Positions 1 through 9,716 are shown, numbered from the stretch's first letter. The stretch is 64,000 nt of DNA from Pantoea sp. Ap-967 (GCF_011752565.1 NZ_VWXK01000004.1:124001-188000); one strand, 5' to 3'. Made by a program: numbers and translations. The notes: generated by a model from the letters alone, not told the origin.

Positions 1-58
1 CCACCGAGGTGGAGGCCGGGGAACCCAGGTTGACCAGCAGCAGGGCGTGATCGGTCAT
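1..58 (-). CDS. hemH: Ferrochelatase, N-terminal fragment cut by window edge
   Basis: Only the first 19 codons are present. On the minus strand they read MTDHALLLVNLGSPASTSV, the typical amino terminus of Pseudomonas ferrochelatase, with the VNLGSP motif at residues 9-14. The enzyme inserts iron into protoporphyrin IX, the last step of haem synthesis. The start lies 13 nt downstream of the stop of the epimerase-like gene, so the two are probably cotranscribed. The identification rests on a short stretch, but VNLGSP right after the start is very characteristic. Confidence 0.85.
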   Translation of the reverse strand, partial: MTDHALLLVNLGSPASTSV

Positions 59-71
59 GCAGCGTCCTATG

Positions 72-977
72 TCAGAGGCGGCTGGACAAGTTGCCCAGGG
101 CCGATTGCAGATCGTTGAAGCGGAAGGTGAAACCCGCAGCCAGCAAGCGCACCGGGCGTGCCCGCTGGCCACCGAGCAACAGCACCGACAGCTCGCCAAG
201 CCCAGCCTTGAGCAGCAGCCGCGGCATCGGCATGAATGCCGGGCGATGCAGGGCACGGCCCAACTGCCTGGCGAACTCGCGGTTGCGCACGGGCTCTGGC
301 GCGCAAGCATTATAAGGACCGCTGGCATCCTTGTGCTGCAAGAGAAAATCGATCAGGGCGACCTGGTCATCGATATGCACCCAGGGCATCCACTGCCGGC
401 CATCGCCCAAAGGCCCGCCCAGGCCCAGCTTGAACGGCAGGCGCAGGCGCGACAAAAAGCCGCCATCACTGGCCAGCACCAGCCCGGTACGCACCAGCAC
501 CACACGCATGCCCAGGGCCTGGGCGCGCTGGGCGGTTTCTTCCCAGGCGATGCACAACTGGCTGGCGAAATCCTCGCGCACCGGCTGCGAGGCCTCGGTC
601 AGCTCACGCTCGCCCCCGTCGCCGTACCAGCCCACGGCAGAACCGGAAATCAGCACCTCGGGGCGCTGCTCGCGGCTGCCCAGCCAGGCCAGCAGTTGCT
701 CAGTCAGGGTGATGCGGCTGGCCCACAGCAGCTGCCGCCGGGCGGCAGTCCAGGGGCGGTCGGCGATGGGCGCACCGGCCAGGTTGACCACCGCGTCGAG
801 GGCTTCATCGTCGGCAAGGTCCTCCAAACGCGCGATACCACGCACACCGCTGCCGCAGATTTTCGCCACCTGGTCAGGGCGCCGGCTCCACACCGTCAGG
901 CGATAGCCCTTGCTCCGCCAGAACTGGCACAGGTGCTGGCCGATCAATCCCGTACCACCTGTCAGCAATATATGCAT
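72..977 (-). CDS. TIGR01777-family epimerase-like protein (YfcH-like)
   Basis: This is a 301-residue NAD(P)-binding Rossmann protein of the extended SDR / nucleoside-diphosphate-sugar epimerase type. The glycine motif GGTGLIG is at residues 7-13, the SGSAVGWYG segment typical of the TIGR01777 family follows near residue 120, and the C-terminus has the family-specific DUF1731-like tail. Its substrate is unknown. The start at 977 has AGGA 9 nt upstream; an in-frame ATG at 1004 would add nine residues with no support. It is followed 13 nt later by hemH. The 188-nt gap to the divergent flavoprotein gene contains a PplR-type operator, so light regulation of this gene is possible but not shown. Confidence 0.85.
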   Translation of the reverse strand: MHILLTGGTGLIGQHLCQFWRSKGYRLTVWSRRPDQVAKICGSGVRGIARLEDLADDEALDAVVNLAGAPIADRPWTAARRQLLWASRITLTEQLLAWLGSREQRPEVLISGSAVGWYGDGGERELTEASQPVREDFASQLCIAWEETAQRAQALGMRVVLVRTGLVLASDGGFLSRLRLPFKLGLGGPLGDGRQWMPWVHIDDQVALIDFLLQHKDASGPYNACAPEPVRNREFARQLGRALHRPAFMPMPRLLLKAGLGELSVLLLGGQRARPVRLLAAGFTFRFNDLQSALGNLSSRL

Positions 978-1091
978 GGCTGTGTCCTCGCAGGGTGCGG
1001 CCATGGTCTATTTTTAAGATCAAGGCACTTTTCCAGACCAATCGCTCTCGGATAAACATAGGCCATGTGGCCCTATGAAGCGGAATAACCT

Positions 1092-1115
1092 TATACAAAC
1101 TTTGTGCATTGTACA
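1092..1115 (+). promoter_or_regulatory. PplR1/LitR-type operator upstream of renalase-like gene
   Basis: The sequence reads TATACA, 12 nt, TGTACA. This fits exactly the published PplR1 footprint consensus of P. putida KT2440, T(G/A)TACA-N12-TGTA(C/T)A. It is centred about 60 nt upstream of the flavoprotein start and in the divergent gap with the epimerase-like gene. Binding is inferred from the match and from the presence of a pplR1-like gene 2 kb away. Confidence 0.8.
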
Positions 1116-1126
1116 GGTTTGCCTGA

Positions 1127-2152
<1,026 letters not shown>

Positions 2153-2167
2153 GGTTGCCGGAAAAGC

Positions 2168-2191
2168 TATACAGAAATTCTGGTTTGCATA
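2168..2191 (+). promoter_or_regulatory. Degenerate second PplR-type half-site pair
   Basis: TATACA, 12 nt, TGCATA. The spacing is the same as in the two good operators. The right half deviates from TGTA(C/T)A in one position (C for T). It lies 50 nt upstream of the strong site at 2218-2241 and starts 15 nt after the stop of the renalase-like gene. It may be a weak cooperative site, or may overlap the core promoter. Confidence 0.45.
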
Positions 2192-2217
2192 ACTTTCTGC
2201 CTGTGCTGGAATAGTCT

Positions 2218-2241
2218 TGTACACGTTTTCTTTTATGTACA
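2218..2241 (+). promoter_or_regulatory. PplR1/LitR-type operator of the phrB operon
   Basis: TGTACA, 12 nt, TGTACA, a perfect match to the PplR1 consensus. Because the half-site is itself palindromic, the element also reads as an inverted repeat extended to CTTGTACA...TGTACAAG. Its right edge is only 18 nt from the start codon at 2260, just before the GGAGG ribosome site, so bound repressor would occlude the transcription start region. Autoregulation of the pplR1-like gene in this operon follows. Confidence 0.85.
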
Positions 2242-2259
2242 AGTTTCCCGGAGGCAGCC

Positions 2260-3228
2260 ATGCATGACCCATCCGCCCAGCGCAAGCCGCGCATCGCCAT
2301 CAGCGCCTGCCTGATCGGCCAGAACGTGCGCTACAACGGCGGGCACAAGGCTTCCGAACTCTGCCGCGCGAAGCTCGAAGCCCACTTCGACTGGTTACCC
2401 GTGTGCCCCGAGATGGCCATTGGCCTGGGCACACCCCGCGACCCGATCCGCCTGGTCGGCGACCCTGGCCACCCCCGCGTGGTCGGCACCCGCCACCCCG
2501 ACACCGACTTCACCACCCCCCTGCGCGCGTACGGCGAGCACATGGCCGCCGAACTCGACGACATCTGTGGCTACATCTTCATGCAGAAGTCGCCTTCCTG
2601 CGGCCTGGAACGGGTCAAGGTCTACCAGGACAACGGCCACCCCGCGACCCAAGGCGGCACCGGTGCCTATGCCGACGCCTTTTGCAGCCAACGCCCGGAC
2701 CTGCCGGTGGAGGAAGAGGGCCGCCTGCACGACCCGGTGCTGCGCGAGAACTTCATCAGCCGTGTGTATGCCTATGCCGACTGGCAGCAGGTGCTGGCAG
2801 GTGGCTTGAGCCGCGGCGCGCTGGTGCGCTTTCACTCGCGCTACAAATACCTGCTGATGGCCAATAACCCCCAGGCCTACCGCGAACTGGGCCGCCTGCT
2901 GGGCACCCTGCGCCGCGAGGACGACCCCAACGAAGTCGGGCCACGCTACTTCAGCCTGCTGATGCAGGCCCTGCGCCGCTGCGCCAGCCGCGGCACCCAC
3001 TGCAACGTGCTGCAGCACCTGAGCGGCTACTTCAAGAATGCCCTCAGCCAACAGGACAAAGACGAGTTGCAACAGTTGATCAGCCAATACCAACAAGGGG
3101 TGGTGCCGCTGGTGGTGCCGCTGACCTTGCTCAAGCACTACCTGCGCAAGCACCCCGACCCTTACTTGCAGCAACAGGCCTATCTGCAGCCGCACCCTGA
3201 CGACCTGGGGCTGCGCAATGCTGTCTGA
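2260..3228 (+). CDS. DUF523 / DUF1722 two-domain protein
   Basis: This 322-residue protein combines an N-terminal DUF523 domain (about residues 8-150; ISACLIGQNVRYNG and KSPSCGLERVKVY motifs with conserved cysteines) with a C-terminal DUF1722/YbgA domain (about 180-300). The biochemical role is unknown. YbgA-type proteins are often found beside photolyase genes, as phr is in E. coli, so a role linked to light damage is commonly assumed. It is the first gene of the operon, with GGAGG 6 nt before the ATG, and it overlaps the regulator gene by 11 nt. The strong operator at 2218-2241 directly precedes it. Confidence 0.88.
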   Translation: MHDPSAQRKPRIAISACLIGQNVRYNGGHKASELCRAKLEAHFDWLPVCPEMAIGLGTPRDPIRLVGDPGHPRVVGTRHPDTDFTTPLRAYGEHMAAELDDICGYIFMQKSPSCGLERVKVYQDNGHPATQGGTGAYADAFCSQRPDLPVEEEGRLHDPVLRENFISRVYAYADWQQVLAGGLSRGALVRFHSRYKYLLMANNPQAYRELGRLLGTLRREDDPNEVGPRYFSLLMQALRRCASRGTHCNVLQHLSGYFKNALSQQDKDELQQLISQYQQGVVPLVVPLTLLKHYLRKHPDPYLQQQAYLQPHPDDLGLRNAV

Positions 3229-4117
3229 ACACCTGCTGCCCATCGGCGAACTGGCCCGCCGTACCGGCGTCAACCCCGTCACCCTGCGCGCCTGGGAGCG
3301 CCGCTACGGCCTGCTCAAGCCACAGCGCACCGCCAAGGGCCATCGGCTTTATCCACAGGACCAGGTGGAACGGGTCAAGGCCATCCTGGCCTGGCTGGCA
3401 CGCGGGGCCTCGGTAGGCCAGGTTCGCGAACTGCTCGACAAACCCCTGGCCATGGCCCCGCAAGGCGACTGGCAGCGGCGCCAACTGCAGCTGGTCGAGG
3501 CCATTGCCGGCTTGTCCCAACGCAGCCTCGACCAGCAGTTGAACCAGATGATGGCGCTGTACCCGGCCATCACCTTGTGCGAACAACTGCTGCTGCCGCT
3601 GCTGGACGTGCTCGCCCAGCGCTGGCGCAACCACTTCAATGCCGAACTGGAGCAGGCGTTCTTCGACACGTGGCTGCGCAGCAAACTCGGCGCACGGGTG
3701 TACCACGACAACCAGTTGCTGCAGGGCCCTGCCGTGCTGCTGGCGCAAGATTGCGAGCGCCCGTTCGACCCTCGCCTGTGGCTGTGCGCCTGGCTGCTGA
3801 CCAGCAATGGCATTGCCGTGGAAGTGCTGGAACAGCCGGTCGGCGGCGCACAGCTGCAACGTGCGGTCACAGCGCTGCAACCGCGATCCCTGCTGCTGCA
3901 CCTGGGCCCGCGCATCGACGCCAAGGCCCTGCAACGCACACTGCAGGGCATTGCGGTGCACAAGCTGCTCGGTGGCGGCACGCTGGCGCTGCACCAGGCC
4001 CAGCTGCACAGCTTCGAGCTGCCCGACCTGTTCTTTTTCGATTCCCCGCAGGCAGCATTGCGCTTGCTGCAGGGCAATGACCGCCGTCCTGTAGAAATGA
4101 GTGAACCATGCAATTGA
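3218..4117 (+). CDS. pplR1: MerR-family light-response regulator, class II LitR (PplR1-like)
   Basis: This is a 299-residue protein with an N-terminal MerR helix-turn-helix (residues 9-75, including TLRAWERRYGLLKP and a GHRLY segment). A helical region and a C-terminal cobalamin-binding-like fold follow. In adenosylcobalamin-dependent CarH/LitR the second domain carries an E/D-x-H-x-x-G motif; the corresponding stretch here (ERPFDPRLW, near residue 190) has no histidine, which fits class II LitR proteins that do not need B12. In P. putida KT2440, PplR1 represses phrB and other light-inducible genes, with partner LOV proteins encoded elsewhere. It overlaps both neighbours (11 nt and 10 nt), indicating translational coupling. 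Confidence 0.88.
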   Translation: MLSEHLLPIGELARRTGVNPVTLRAWERRYGLLKPQRTAKGHRLYPQDQVERVKAILAWLARGASVGQVRELLDKPLAMAPQGDWQRRQLQLVEAIAGLSQRSLDQQLNQMMALYPAITLCEQLLLPLLDVLAQRWRNHFNAELEQAFFDTWLRSKLGARVYHDNQLLQGPAVLLAQDCERPFDPRLWLCAWLLTSNGIAVEVLEQPVGGAQLQRAVTALQPRSLLLHLGPRIDAKALQRTLQGIAVHKLLGGGTLALHQAQLHSFELPDLFFFDSPQAALRLLQGNDRRPVEMSEPCN

Positions 4118-5541
4118 TCTGGCTGCGCAGCGACCTGCGCATCGACGACAACACCGCCCTCAGCGTGGCCACCCAACGCGGCCCCAGCATGGCCCTGTGG
4201 CTAGCCAGCCCTGGCCAATGGCTGGCCCATGACGACGCCCCGTGCAAGGTCGATTTCTGGCTGCGCAACCTGCGCCAGCTGCGGCGCACGCTCGACGCCC
4301 TGAATATCCCGCTGCTGATTCGCCAGGTCGATACCTGGGACGAGGCCCCCGCCACGCTGTTGGCGGTGTGCCGCCAGCACGCCATCGAGGCGGTGCACTG
4401 GAACGATGAATACGGCATCAACGAAAGCCGCCGCGACGCCGACACGCGCACGCTGCTGGAGGCTTCCGGCATCCGCGCCCACAGCTACCTTGACCAGCTG
4501 TTTTTCCGCCCCGGCACCATCCTCACCCGCAGCGGCGACTACTTCCAGGTGTTCAGCCAGTTCAAGAAGGTTTGCCTGGAGCACCTGCACCGCAGCCTGC
4601 CTTCGCTGGCTGCACGGGTAAAACCCCAGGCAGCGCTGGGCATCGCCAGCGACCCTATTCCCCAGCACATCGCAGGCTTCGACAAGCCGGCGCAGGCGCT
4701 GAGCGACCACTGGCCCGCCGGCGAAGACCAGGCCCAGGCGCGCCTGGCGCGCTTCGTCGACGAAACCATCGTCGACTACGAGCAGTTGCGCGACCTCCCG
4801 GCCAAGCCCGGCACCAGCCAGCTGTCACCCTACCTGGCCGCGGGCGTGATCTCGCCCCGTCAGTGCCTGCACGCAGCCCTGGCCGGCAACCACGGCGAAT
4901 TCGACAGTGGCAGCCGCGGCGTGCAGACCTGGGTGAATGAACTGCTCTGGCGCGAGTTCTACAAGCACATCCTGTGCGGTTACCCACAGGTTTCACGCCA
5001 CCGCGCGTTCCGCGCCCAGACCGAAGCCCTGCCCTGGCGCGACGCGCCGCACGACCTGCAAGCCTGGCAGGAAGGCCGCACCGGCTTCCCGATCATCGAC
5101 GCGGCCATGCGCCAGTTGCTGCACACCGGCTGGATGCACAACCGCCTGCGCATGGTCGTGGCCATGTTCCTGACCAAGAACCTGCTGATCGACTGGCGCC
5201 TGGGCGAGCGGCATTTCATGCGCCACTTGATTGACGGTGACCTTGCGGCCAACAATGGTGGTTGGCAGTGGAGCGCATCCACCGGCACCGACGCCGTGCC
5301 TTACTTCCGTATTTTCAACCCGGTTTCACAGTCCGAACGTTTTGATCCAGAGGCGCGCTTCATTCGGCACTGGGTGCCGGAACTCAAGCAACAGGATGCC
5401 AAGTCGATACACCTTCCAGTGAAGTCCGGGGATCTTTTTGCCGGTCATCACTATCCGAAACCTATCGTCGACCTTGGAAGCAGTCGTCTGCGCGCACTCG
5501 AAGCCTTCAAACGTTTGCCGCGCAGGCAGGAGAAGCCATGA
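4108..5541 (+). CDS. phrB: Deoxyribodipyrimidine photolyase (CPD photolyase)
   Basis: This 477-residue class I CPD photolyase splits cyclobutane pyrimidine dimers using FADH- and blue light. The N-terminal Rossmann antenna domain begins LIWLRSDLRIDDNTAL. The helical FAD domain has the diagnostic GFPIIDAAMRQL, GWMHNRLRM and NNGGWQWSASTGTDA blocks (residues about 325-395), including tryptophans of the electron-transfer chain. E. coli PhrB is 472 residues, so the gene is full length. It overlaps the regulator by 10 nt and is followed by an SDR gene whose start lies one nucleotide after its stop. Confidence 0.96.
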   Translation: MQLIWLRSDLRIDDNTALSVATQRGPSMALWLASPGQWLAHDDAPCKVDFWLRNLRQLRRTLDALNIPLLIRQVDTWDEAPATLLAVCRQHAIEAVHWNDEYGINESRRDADTRTLLEASGIRAHSYLDQLFFRPGTILTRSGDYFQVFSQFKKVCLEHLHRSLPSLAARVKPQAALGIASDPIPQHIAGFDKPAQALSDHWPAGEDQAQARLARFVDETIVDYEQLRDLPAKPGTSQLSPYLAAGVISPRQCLHAALAGNHGEFDSGSRGVQTWVNELLWREFYKHILCGYPQVSRHRAFRAQTEALPWRDAPHDLQAWQEGRTGFPIIDAAMRQLLHTGWMHNRLRMVVAMFLTKNLLIDWRLGERHFMRHLIDGDLAANNGGWQWSASTGTDAVPYFRIFNPVSQSERFDPEARFIRHWVPELKQQDAKSIHLPVKSGDLFAGHHYPKPIVDLGSSRLRALEAFKRLPRRQEKP

Positions 5542-5542
5542 A

Positions 5543-6241
5543 TTGAACACCTCGCGCACTTTCTGGGTTACCGGAGCCGGCCACGGATTGGGTCTGGCTT
5601 TAGTCAAGCGTCTACTCGAACAAGGGAATCGGGTTGCCGCAAGTAGCAAGGGAAGCGAGGCGTTTGAAGCATTGACGCAGCAATACGGCCACAACCTGTT
5701 GCACGTGCCCTGGCAAGTGCACGAGCAGGCGCACGCCGCCGCTGCGGCTGAACAGATAAGCCAGGCCTGGGGCGCGCTGGACGGCTTGATTATCAACGCC
5801 GGCAGCAACGATTACCTGGCCACCGGCCTTGCCCAGGATGACCTGTTCCAGGCCATCGTCAGCAGCAACCAACTGGCACTGGAGCATTGCCTGGACAACG
5901 CCTGGCCCTTGTTGGCCAAGGGTGATCGGCCCCAGGTGATGGCCGTGTTCAGCCGTTATTCTGCGCTGCAGTTGCATGCACCGACGCAGGAAACGGCGGG
6001 TTGGAACCAGGCGCCGCAATGGCTGCGTGAACAGCGCAGCGCATTGCAGGCCGAGGGCATCGACCTTACAGTGGTGGCGCCGCAGTCGCCCAAGACACCG
6101 GTCACCCCGGTGCTGGCCCTGGCGGATGAGTGGACAGCGCAAAGTGCGGCCGATGAGCTGGTGGCGCGGCTGGATGCGCGCGAGCCGGAGCTGGTGCTGG
6201 AAGTGCTGGATATCGCCAGCCTCTGGCCGTTGCCCCACTGA
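5543..6241 (+). CDS. Short-chain dehydrogenase/reductase family protein, TTG start
   Basis: This 232-residue classical SDR-type protein has a cofactor motif TGAGHGLG near residue 12 and INAGS near residue 75. The usual Y-x-x-x-K active-site pair is not evident: the expected region reads FSRYSALQLHA, so it may be catalytically degenerate. I chose the TTG at 5543 because AGGAG lies 10 nt upstream (5528-5532) and the start abuts the phrB stop. The only ATG in frame (5438) would overlap phrB by more than 100 nt. Last gene of the light-regulated operon; it converges on murI with a 23-nt gap. Substrate unknown. Confidence 0.8.
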   Translation: MNTSRTFWVTGAGHGLGLALVKRLLEQGNRVAASSKGSEAFEALTQQYGHNLLHVPWQVHEQAHAAAAAEQISQAWGALDGLIINAGSNDYLATGLAQDDLFQAIVSSNQLALEHCLDNAWPLLAKGDRPQVMAVFSRYSALQLHAPTQETAGWNQAPQWLREQRSALQAEGIDLTVVAPQSPKTPVTPVLALADEWTAQSAADELVARLDAREPELVLEVLDIASLWPLPH

Positions 6242-6264
6242 CCTGGCGTTAGCAGGCCTGGGCT

Positions 6265-7062
6265 TTACAGCGGCAGGCCTTGCACAGGGTGCTGCCGGTG
6301 CCACAGCACTGGTAGCACGGCACTCAGCGCCTGTGGGTCGGCGCTGCTCCAGAACGCGGCCTCACGCGCCGGCCCTTCGGCCAGCAGCCCGCGTGCATCC
6401 AACAGCCGCTGCAACTGACGCGCCACCGCCGCACCGGTGTCGATGACCGCCACGTCAGCGGGCACCATGTCGGCCAACAGCGGGCGCAGGAAGGGGTAGT
6501 GGGTGCAGCCCAGAATCAGGGTGTCGCAACCGGCCGCCAGCAGCGGCTGCACATAGCCTTGCAGCAACTGGCGCAGTTGCGCGCTGCCCAGGTCGCCCGC
6601 CTCGATCCGCTCGACCAGCCCCGGGCAGGGCTGGGTCACAACCCGCACGTCATTGGCGAAACGGTCGAGCAAGGCCGCGAACTTGGCACTTTGCAGGGTG
6701 CCGGTGGTGGCCAGCACGCCGACCACGCCGGAGCGGGTAGCCGCCGCCGCTGGCTTGACGGCCGGCTCCATGCCCACCAATGGCCAGTCTGGGTAGAGCT
6801 CGCGCAGGTCAGCTACCGCCGCCACTGTCGCGGTGTTGCACGCCAAGACCATGGCCTTGGCGCCCTGGGCACGGAAGAACGCAGCAATGGCCCGGCAACG
6901 TTGGCGAATGTAGTCCGGCGACTTTTCGCCGTAGGGCACATGCCCGCAATCGGCCACGTAAAGCAGTGACTCATCGGGCAGCAGGCGCTGGATTTCGGCG
7001 AGCACCGACAAGCCGCCGACCCCCGAGTCCATCACGCCAACCGGCGCCGAACGCTCAGCCAT
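6265..7062 (-). CDS. murI: Glutamate racemase
   Basis: 265 residues. It makes D-glutamate for peptidoglycan. The substrate-binding DSGVGG motif is at residues 12-17, and the two catalytic cysteines are in ACNTA (Cys75) and GCTHYP (Cys186). The start at 7062 overlaps the end of moeB by 8 nt; earlier in-frame starts would lie deep inside moeB. It is the last gene of the hemA-prfA-prmC-moeB-murI operon. Confidence 0.97.
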   Translation of the reverse strand: MAERSAPVGVMDSGVGGLSVLAEIQRLLPDESLLYVADCGHVPYGEKSPDYIRQRCRAIAAFFRAQGAKAMVLACNTATVAAVADLRELYPDWPLVGMEPAVKPAAAATRSGVVGVLATTGTLQSAKFAALLDRFANDVRVVTQPCPGLVERIEAGDLGSAQLRQLLQGYVQPLLAAGCDTLILGCTHYPFLRPLLADMVPADVAVIDTGAAVARQLQRLLDARGLLAEGPAREAAFWSSADPQALSAVLPVLWHRQHPVQGLPL

Positions 7063-7810
7063 CGCGCTTGCCGCACACGGCGCAGGCCGGGTCGCGCTTG
7101 ACCCGCAGCTCGCGCAGGCGCGTGCCAAGGGCGTCGATCAGCAGCAGGCGGCCCACCAGCGGCTCACCAAAGCCGGCCAGCAGCTTCATCGCCTCCAGCG
7201 CCTGCAGGCTGCCGACCAGGCCCACCAGCGGGCCGATCACACCGGCTTCGCTGCAGGTCAGTTCGTCCTCGCTGCCGTGGCCGTACAGGCAGTGGTAGCA
7301 CGGGCTGGTGTCACGCCGCGGGTCGAACACCGAGAGCTGCCCTTCCAGGCGAATGGCCGCACCGCTGACCAGCGGTTTGCCTTGGGCGAAACAGGCCGCG
7401 TTGACCGCCTCGCGGGTGCCGAAGTTGTCGGAGCAGTCGAGCACCAGGTCGACGGCCGCCACCGCAGCGGCCAGCGAATCTTCATCCAGCGCCTGGCGGT
7501 GGGCCACCAGGGTGACCTCGGGGTTGATCGCCTGCAGACGCTGCAGCGCAGAGTCCACCTTGCTCATGCCCACACTGCTGCTGTCATGGATGACCTGGCG
7601 CTGCAGGTTGGTCAGGTCGACGGTGTCGAAGTCGGCCAGGTGCAGCTCGCCCACGCCCGCGGCAGCCAGGTACAGCGCCACCGGAGAGCCGAGGCCACCG
7701 AGGCCGACGATCAGCGCCTTGCCGTGCTTGAGCCGCAGCTGGCCTTCGATGTCTACCTGGGCCAGCAGGATCTGCCGGCTGTAACGCAACAGCTCCTGAT
7801 CGCTCAGCAT
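7055..7810 (-). CDS. moeB: ThiF/MoeB-family adenylyltransferase
   Basis: 251 residues. E1-like enzymes of this family adenylate the C-terminal glycine of MoaD (molybdopterin synthase small subunit) or ThiS. The nucleotide-binding GLGGLGSP motif is near residue 37 and the family R-Q-V-I-H segment follows. Two CxxC zinc pairs are visible, CYHC near residue 170 and CAVC at the end. MoeB is the conventional name at this position in pseudomonads; a combined MoeB/ThiF role cannot be excluded. It overlaps prmC by 7 nt and murI by 8 nt. Confidence 0.92.
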   Translation of the reverse strand: MLSDQELLRYSRQILLAQVDIEGQLRLKHGKALIVGLGGLGSPVALYLAAAGVGELHLADFDTVDLTNLQRQVIHDSSSVGMSKVDSALQRLQAINPEVTLVAHRQALDEDSLAAAVAAVDLVLDCSDNFGTREAVNAACFAQGKPLVSGAAIRLEGQLSVFDPRRDTSPCYHCLYGHGSEDELTCSEAGVIGPLVGLVGSLQALEAMKLLAGFGEPLVGRLLLIDALGTRLRELRVKRDPACAVCGKRDG

Positions 7811-8634
7811 GGCAGGCGCCCCAGGGAAATACGCTCATGGCCACCCAGGTCGACTCGGCTGGCCACGTCGGTGAAGCCTTGGGCACTGAGCAGCGCCCGC
7901 ACATCCGCGGCCTGGTCGTACCCGTGTTCGAGCAGCAACCAGCCGCCGGGCAGCAGGTGGTGTGGCGCCTGGGCGACGATTACCCGCAGGTCGTCCAGGC
8001 CATCGGCGCCGGCCACCAGCGCGCTGCTGGGCTCGAAACGCACATCGCCCTCGACCAGGTGCGGGTCGGCGGCGCGAATGTAGGGCGGGTTGCTGAGTAT
8101 CATGTTGAAGCGCTGGCCAGCGAGGTTGCTGAACCAGTGGCTGGCCAGCACCTGCACATTGCCCAGGCCCAAGCGCTGGCGGTTGCGCTCGGCCAGGGCC
8201 ACGGCTTCGTCCACGCGGTCCACGGCCGTTACCTGCCAGGCCGGGCAGTCGCTGGCCAGGGCCAGGGCGATGGCACCGGTGCCGGTGCCGAGGTCCAGGA
8301 CCTTGGCCAGGGCTGGCGCTTGCAGTTCCAGGGCGGTTTCCACCAGCAATTCGGTGTCCGGGCGCGGAATCAGCGTGTGTGGCGCCACCTCCAGGTCGAG
8401 CTTCCAGAAGCCCTGCTGGCCGAGGATGTACGCCACCGGCTCACCGGCGCGGCGGCGCTGCAGGTAGCCGGCGTAGGTGCTGGCATCTTCGCTGCTGACG
8501 ATGCGCTCGGGCCAGGTGTGCAGGAAACTGCGCGATTTGCCGATGGCGGCAGCCAGCAGCAGTTCGGCGTCCAGGCGCTCAGTGGGCGAGTCGGGCAGTT
8601 GCGCGTTGCGCAACAGGCTGGCAATGATGGTCAT
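7804..8634 (-). CDS. prmC: Release-factor glutamine methyltransferase
   Basis: 276 residues. It methylates the glutamine of the GGQ motif of RF1/RF2. The SAM-binding motif is VLDLGTGTGAIAL, and the catalytic NPPY is in ILSNPPYIR. The N-terminal helical domain recognises the release factor. The ATG at 8634 overlaps the prfA stop by one base (ATGA-type junction), so the enzyme is coupled to its substrate gene. Confidence 0.97.
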   Translation of the reverse strand: MTIIASLLRNAQLPDSPTERLDAELLLAAAIGKSRSFLHTWPERIVSSEDASTYAGYLQRRRAGEPVAYILGQQGFWKLDLEVAPHTLIPRPDTELLVETALELQAPALAKVLDLGTGTGAIALALASDCPAWQVTAVDRVDEAVALAERNRQRLGLGNVQVLASHWFSNLAGQRFNMILSNPPYIRAADPHLVEGDVRFEPSSALVAGADGLDDLRVIVAQAPHHLLPGGWLLLEHGYDQAADVRALLSAQGFTDVASRVDLGGHERISLGRLPC

Positions 8635-9716
8635 CAGTCCCCCAGGGCAGCCAGTTGGTCGGCCTGGTATTCGGCCAGCAGCGGTTCGATCACCGCGTCC
8701 ACGCCACCGGCAAGGATATCGTCGAGCGAGTAAAGGGTCAGGTTGATGCGGTGGTCGGTCACCCGCCCCTGTGGATAATTGTAGGTACGGATGCGCTCCG
8801 AGCGATCGCCCGAGCCCACCAGCAGCTTGCGCTCGCTGGCGATGGCGTTCTGCGCCGCGCTGGTCCGCATGTCGTTGAGCTTGGCCGACAGCCAGGACAG
8901 GGCGCGGGCACGGTTCTTGTGCTGGGAACGCTCCTCCTGGCACTCCACCACGATGCCGGTGGGCAAGTGGGTGATGCGGATTGCCGAGTCGGTCTTGTTC
9001 ACGTGCTGGCCGCCGGCGCCCGAGGCGCGGTAGGTGTCCACGCGCAGGTCGGCCGGGTTGATCTCGATGGCGGCCTGCTCATCGGGTTCGGGCAGCACGG
9101 CCACGGTGCAGGCCGAGGTGTGGATGCGGCCCTGGGATTCGGTTTCCGGCACCCGCTGCACGCGGTGCGCGCCGGATTCGAACTTGAGCTTGCCGTACAC
9201 GTTATCGCCTTCGACGCGGGCGATGATCTCTTTATAGCCGCCGTGCTCGCCTTCGTTCTCGGAGAGGATCTCCAGGCGCCAGCCACGCTTCTCGGCGTAG
9301 CGCGAATACATGCGGAACAGGTCGCCGGAGAAAATCGCCGCCTCGTCGCCACCGGTACCGGCGCGGATTTCCAGGAACACGTTGCGCCCGTCGTTAGGGT
9401 CCTTGGGCAACAGCATGCGCTGCAGTTGCGACTCCAGGCCCTGCAACTGCTCCTTGGCTTCGCGCACTTCCTCCACGGCCATTTCGCGCAGGTCGGGGTC
9501 GGCGTCCTTGAGCAGCGCCTGGGCGCCTTCGAGGTCGTCCTGCACCTTGCGCCACGCCACGTAGGCAGCGATCACCGGTTCGACTTCGGCGTATTCGCGC
9601 GAATAGGCGCGGAAGCGGGTCTGGTCGGAAATGACTTCGGCATCACCGAGCAGGGCGGTGAGTTCCTCGAAGCGGTCCTGGAGCGTGTCCAGTTTATTGA
9701 GCAGCGACGCTTTCAT
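8634..9716 (-). CDS. prfA: Peptide chain release factor 1
   Basis: 360 residues, the same length as E. coli RF1. It recognises UAA/UAG and triggers peptidyl-tRNA hydrolysis. GAGGQ, the catalytic loop, is in the middle of the chain (about residue 235). The codon-recognition tripeptide, PxT in RF1, reads PET within [10 protein letters not shown], where E. coli has PAT. It overlaps hemA by 4 nt, the same hemA-prfA-prmC order as in E. coli. Confidence 0.98.
   Translation of the reverse strand: MKASLLNKLDTLQDRFEELTALLGDAEVISDQTRFRAYSREYAEVEPVIAAYVAWRKVQDDLEGAQALLKDADPDLREMAVEEVREAKEQLQGLESQLQRMLLPKDPNDGRNVFLEIRAGTGGDEAAIFSGDLFRMYSRYAEKRGWRLEILSENEGEHGGYKEIIARVEGDNVYGKLKFESGAHRVQRVPETESQGRIHTSACTVAVLPEPDEQAAIEINPADLRVDTYRASGAGGQHVNKTDSAIRITHLPTGIVVECQEERSQHKNRARALSWLSAKLNDMRTSAAQNAIASERKLLVGSGDRSERIRTYNYPQGRVTDHRINLTLYSLDDILAGGVDAVIEPLLAEYQADQLAALGD

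Noticed and set aside
57..1055. Long open frame on the plus strand opposite the epimerase-like gene
   Set aside because: Antisense shadow in GC-rich DNA; the minus-strand protein has a Rossmann motif and family features, this frame has none.
5438..5542. ATG at 5438 as start of the SDR gene
   Set aside because: It would overlap phrB by over 100 nt and adds residues without SDR homology; a TTG with a good ribosome site abuts the phrB stop.
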